64,000 bases of DNA, taken from contig NZ_CP018151.1 in assembly GCF_001889265.1 (NCBI RefSeq), forward strand, positions 124,001-188,000. The letters are read 5' to 3'. A model generated the notes under the pieces. The model did not search any database, was not told where the DNA came from, and saw only the letters and a list, made by a program, of their open reading frames with translations. The stretch's first letter is position 1. Each line of letters begins with the position of its first letter. This stretch comes from Microbacterium sp. 1.5R. GTDB taxonomy: Bacteria; Actinomycetota; Actinomycetes; Actinomycetales; Microbacteriaceae. Position numbers and translations under genes: made by a program. This document shows, one piece after another, positions 61,124 through 64,000 of this stretch.

Positions 61124-62089
61124 TCAGTCGCAGGCGATGCCGTCTCCGTCGCGGTCGAGGTCGTAGATGTCCGAGCCGACGACCTGCACGGGGCCCTGCA
61201 CATATCCGGGTCCGTCTCCGCTGCCGCCGGCGCAATCGACGTCGCTAGAGATCGGGACACACGCTCCCGTGTAGTTCGAGTCGCACCCTCCGCCACCCTG
61301 CTGCACGAGCGGCACGGGGGCGGGAGCGGGTGCCGGAGCCGCGACCGGTGCCGGCGCTTTGCTTCCGATCGCCGTGACCTCGTTCACCGGCTGCACGGAG
61401 ATCGCCTCGCTGACAACCTCGCGCGACACCTCGACGCCGTCGATCAGAGTCAGGCGATAGGTGATCACCTTCACGCCGTTCACGCCCGCGGCGACGAGCG
61501 CCGTGGCGCCCTGGTCGAGCTGCGGGTCGTCGACCGTGGTCGCCGTGAACGGCACGGGCACCTCTTCGGTCGCGGTCTCGAACGTCGTCGGCGTGGGAGT
61601 GGGCGTCGGCGTCGGCGCCGACGTCGTCACCGCGGCGAAGGTCTGAGGTTCGGATGCCGTCGGGGCGGTGCCGCTGCTGGCACTCGCGATTCCGCCGCCG
61701 GTGACGAGCAGAGCGGCCAGGCCGAGGGCGATCACGCCCGACATCCGCGATCGGAGTCCCAGAGCCGGGAGGGGGCGCGCGATCATGACATAGAGAGCGA
61801 TGCCGACGACGGCGGTGGCGACGAGCAGGATCGCGATCGGCGACAGGCGGGCGAGCACGCCGCCGACGACGAGTGCGGCGACGATGATCCCGGCAGTGCG
61901 CCAACCGGTCTTGCGCTTCGCGGGTGCGGGTGCGGGTGCGGATGCCGGCGCGGTGGCGGACGCGATCTGCGTCGTCGCGACAGCCGCCGGGGACGGAGCG
62001 GTCGAGGCGGTCCATCGATGGCCGTCCCACCAGCGCAGCTGATGCGGATTCTCCGGATCGGGATGCCAGGCGGCAGGCGGCTGTGACAT
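61124..62089 (-). CDS. DUF2510-G5-excalibur membrane protein
   Basis: A 321-residue protein. N-terminal DUF2510 (about 5-32, AAWHPDPENPHQLRWWDGHRW), three hydrophobic segments (about 62-145), a Thr/Pro linker, a G5 domain (about 165-240) and a C-terminal excalibur motif DLDRDGDGIACD (calcium-type DxDxDG). G5 domains bind N-acetylglucosamine in cell walls. Four Cys in the tail probably form disulfides outside the cell. GGGGAACTC precedes the ATG. Confidence 0.88.
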   Translation of the reverse strand: MSQPPAAWHPDPENPHQLRWWDGHRWTASTAPSPAAVATTQIASATAPASAPAPAPAKRKTGWRTAGIIVAALVVGGVLARLSPIAILLVATAVVGIALYVMIARPLPALGLRSRMSGVIALGLAALLVTGGGIASASSGTAPTASEPQTFAAVTTSAPTPTPTPTPTTFETATEEVPVPFTATTVDDPQLDQGATALVAAGVNGVKVITYRLTLIDGVEVSREVVSEAISVQPVNEVTAIGSKAPAPVAAPAPAPAPVPLVQQGGGGCDSNYTGACVPISSDVDCAGGSGDGPGYVQGPVQVVGSDIYDLDRDGDGIACD

Positions 62090-62273
62090 GAGAGTTCCCC
62101 CCGACGATGAGGCGACGAATCGCCGGCGCCCCCAGAGCGCCTCGACCTGTATATCGGTTCAGATCGCCGGGCGGCAACAGCCGAATCTGAAACGTGACAA
62201 TGGCCTGTCCGGGTAGGGCGCCGAGCAGCAACGGCACACAGGGGTTGGTCGCATCACAGCTCGAGAAGCCGTG

Positions 62274-62657
62274 TCACGCCGTCGGGCGCTCCCAGCCCAC
62301 CCAGTCCGGCCGGTCCACGACGCAGAACCGGTTCCCCTCGGGGTCCTCCATGATCACGTAGTCGGCATCGTCCGGCAGGTTGTCCCAGTGCACCTCCCGA
62401 GCGCCGAGCTCGGTGAGGCGGTGCACCTCGGCATCCTGATCCTCGGCATAGATGTCGAGGTGGATGCGCGGAGGCAGCACCCGCTCGGAGTGGTGAGCGT
62501 CGAGGGCGATGCAGGGAGCGTCGGCATCGCGCGGCTTGAGCACGACCCAGTCATCGGCTGCCGGGTCTCGCTCGACATAGTCGAGGGCCGCCTGCCAGAA
62601 GCGGGACTGCGCCGGGAGGTCGTTCACGCGGATCACGATCGACACGATCTTCAACAT
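62274..62657 (-). CDS. VOC family protein (glyoxalase-like)
   Basis: A 127-residue vicinal-oxygen-chelate protein with paired beta-alpha-beta modules: VSIVIRVNDLPAQSRFWQAAL at the start and YVIMEDPEGNRFCVVDRP near the end. The short form is typical of resistance or unknown-function members. A single gene. Substrate unknown. Confidence 0.85.
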   Translation of the reverse strand: MLKIVSIVIRVNDLPAQSRFWQAALDYVERDPAADDWVVLKPRDADAPCIALDAHHSERVLPPRIHLDIYAEDQDAEVHRLTELGAREVHWDNLPDDADYVIMEDPEGNRFCVVDRPDWVGWERPTA

Positions 62658-62766
62658 GCGGGTCAGGTTAAGGCCCGCGGCGGCGCCCGCGGAGGGGATT
62701 GACCAGGGCCTGGTGCCCGTGGTGCCGACCTGGCTCGCGAGCCTCTGCAGACCAGGCCAGGTGCGC

Positions 62767-63768
62767 TCAGATGGTCAGCGGCACGACCTCGCCCGACGCC
62801 CTCCCGTCGGCATGCAGCAGGTGCCCGAGGTGCTTCGTCGTCCGCAGCACGACAGACCGGTCGGCGATGCTGACGCCGGGCAGGCGCTCCTCGATGATCG
62901 CCTCCATGCGTCCGACGTCCTGCAAGGTGCGCAGCCAGACGGCCATGATCACGTTGTACTCGCCGACCGTGTTCGCGACGAGGCGCACTTCTTCGATCCG
63001 CCCGAGCTGTGCGCCGATGCGCGACGCCATCGCCGCCGGCACCCGCAGGAAGTACCACGCGTAGATCGGCCAGGGCGTGTAGCGGCGGGCGACGTCGACG
63101 CGGATCGCCAGCCGACCGGATTCGCGCATCTCGGCGATAGCGTCGCGCACGCGCCGCGGAGCCATCCCCAGTCGCGAGGCGAGCTCGGTGATCCCGACGC
63201 GGCCGTCGTAGGCGAGCTCGGCGGCGATGGCGTTCCGCTGGTCGACCGACATGCGCACGGATGCCGCGGGCGCGCGTCGTTCCAGGCCTTCGATCTGCGT
63301 CACCTCCTGTGTCGTGAGCGCGCGGAGACGCCAACCCCGCGCGTCGCGGACCGTCTCCGACACGAGGTGGGTGCGCATGGAGCGGACGCCGGAGACCCCG
63401 CGGATGCGTTCCAGCGTCCACACGGCGAGCGCCTCGGCATCCGGCACCGCGAGCGTGACGAAGATGTCGCGCCCTCCCGCGGTGAGGTCGATCGTGAACG
63501 CCTCGGGGTCCTGTCCGAGGGTCTCGGCGACGGCGAGCGTCTCGCCTGGACTGCACTCGATCTCGATCAGCACGAGCGTCGACGGCGCCGCTGAGCCGTA
63601 TGCCGTGACGTAGACGATCCCCTGGTCGACGAGCCGTGTCCACCGGCGCGAGAGGGTGACCGGGTCGGCGCCGACGATCGGGGCGAGGGCGCTCCAGCTC
63701 GCGCGTGGGCTGACCTGCACGGCGTGGATCAGTCGCTGATCGAGGTCGTCCAGTCCGATTTCCTGCAT
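62767..63768 (-). CDS. Lrp/AsnC family regulator with two tandem modules
   Basis: A 333-residue protein, about twice the usual Lrp length. Two helix-turn-helix regions are visible (about 5-45, LDQRLIHAVQVSPRASWSALAPIVGAD; and 175-220, DGRVGITELASRLGMAPRRVRDAIAEMRESG). Each is followed by an AsnC-type ligand-binding domain. Tandem-module Lrp proteins are frequent in actinobacteria. It is divergent from the MFS gene and probably controls it. Confidence 0.88.
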   Translation of the reverse strand: MQEIGLDDLDQRLIHAVQVSPRASWSALAPIVGADPVTLSRRWTRLVDQGIVYVTAYGSAAPSTLVLIEIECSPGETLAVAETLGQDPEAFTIDLTAGGRDIFVTLAVPDAEALAVWTLERIRGVSGVRSMRTHLVSETVRDARGWRLRALTTQEVTQIEGLERRAPAASVRMSVDQRNAIAAELAYDGRVGITELASRLGMAPRRVRDAIAEMRESGRLAIRVDVARRYTPWPIYAWYFLRVPAAMASRIGAQLGRIEEVRLVANTVGEYNVIMAVWLRTLQDVGRMEAIIEERLPGVSIADRSVVLRTTKHLGHLLHADGRASGEVVPLTI

Positions 63769-63884
63769 TCGCTACACCTCTGCATCCGATTTCAGGCACC
63801 TGACCGCGATCGTACAGCCCCGTTCCTAGAGTCGCTGCAACCCGATCCGCTCTTGCTCCACCCGATCCCTCTCAAGGAGTCCTC

Positions 63885-64000
63885 ATGGCCGTCCCCGCAC
63901 CGCCTGGCAAGACCATCTCCGGCCGCTCCGCTGTGCGCGGCGCCGTCGGCTTCCTCGTCATCATGGAGCTCGGCTCCGGCATGCTCCAGGGCTGGTACCC
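63885..64000 (+). CDS. MFS transporter, N-terminal fragment (runs off the window)
   Basis: The first 38 codons of a gene cut by the window edge. AAGGAG lies before the ATG. The start has a polar N-terminus then a first membrane helix (GFLVIMELGSGMLQGWY), resembling TM1 of major facilitator transporters. The family is suggested, not certain. Confidence 0.55.
   Translation, partial: MAVPAPPGKTISGRSAVRGAVGFLVIMELGSGMLQGWY

Overview
The window is high-GC DNA with GTG and TTG starts, short operons joined by ATGA or GTGA overlaps, DUF2510, G5 and excalibur surface modules and many leaderless-looking genes. This fits a Microbacteriaceae actinobacterium, most likely Microbacterium (inferred from gene content, no search was run). 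No rRNA, tRNA, prophage, insertion sequence or CRISPR array was seen.

0-7.5 kb: a leftward four-gene unit encodes an ECF-like sigma factor, a small Ig-like protein, an intracellular subtilase and a TPR-CHAT caspase-like protein. This is the strongest candidate for an undescribed system. A nearly identical 14-bp motif lies before the sigma gene and again just past the CHAT gene, which suggests a shared sigma-dependent promoter and a further member beyond the left edge. It is followed by an SCO4848-like membrane protein, a GyrI-like protein and a FUSC-type membrane protein. 7.6-13.4 kb: two ABC exporters, one under a YtrA-type GntR regulator and one under a TetR regulator, then an RlmG/RsmC-like methyltransferase.

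13.5-23.9 kb: a complete glycine-betaine/proline importer (proV-proW-proX), a sortase-type surface adhesin, a lipase maturation factor and a DrrAB-like exporter with DUF1048 and a PadR repressor. 24-33.3 kb: a ThrE exporter, Dcu transporter and peptidase E operon (amino acid and C4-dicarboxylate traffic), an SGNH hydrolase, CorA, an SDR, a spermidine-synthase-like protein, a one-TM coiled-coil protein and a DksA/TraR zinc-finger protein. 33.4-41.3 kb: a PhnDCE-type importer fused by overlaps to a cytosolic tyrosine-type phosphatase and a TetR regulator, then a large tandem-repeat element, an MMPL exporter and its divergent TetR.

41.3-51.5 kb: a DUF2786 protein, purL with a coupled 47-residue membrane protein, an IclR/APC permease pair and, divergent from it, an APC permease, ornithine-cyclodeaminase-like, FAD amine oxidase and RidA operon. 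The second operon looks like an amine or amino-acid oxidation pathway. 51.6-64 kb: a WYL regulator with a VOC protein, a PknB-type kinase with an NSG-repeat tail, a BKACE enzyme, two convergent MalY/PatB C-S lyases (one behind an 18-codon leader ORF), a short-type 6-phosphogluconate dehydrogenase, small membrane proteins, a G5/excalibur protein, a double-module Lrp regulator and the start of an MFS gene.

Several gene boundaries carry long palindromic or tandem repeats: an ACAACTCCGGA family, a GCGATCGGGAGG family, a GTGCGGGGTCA family with a 71-bp tandem array, and an 18/19-bp array built from one arm of a hairpin. Seven genes have a -10-like hexamer ending exactly 6 bp before the start codon, which indicates widespread leaderless transcription.
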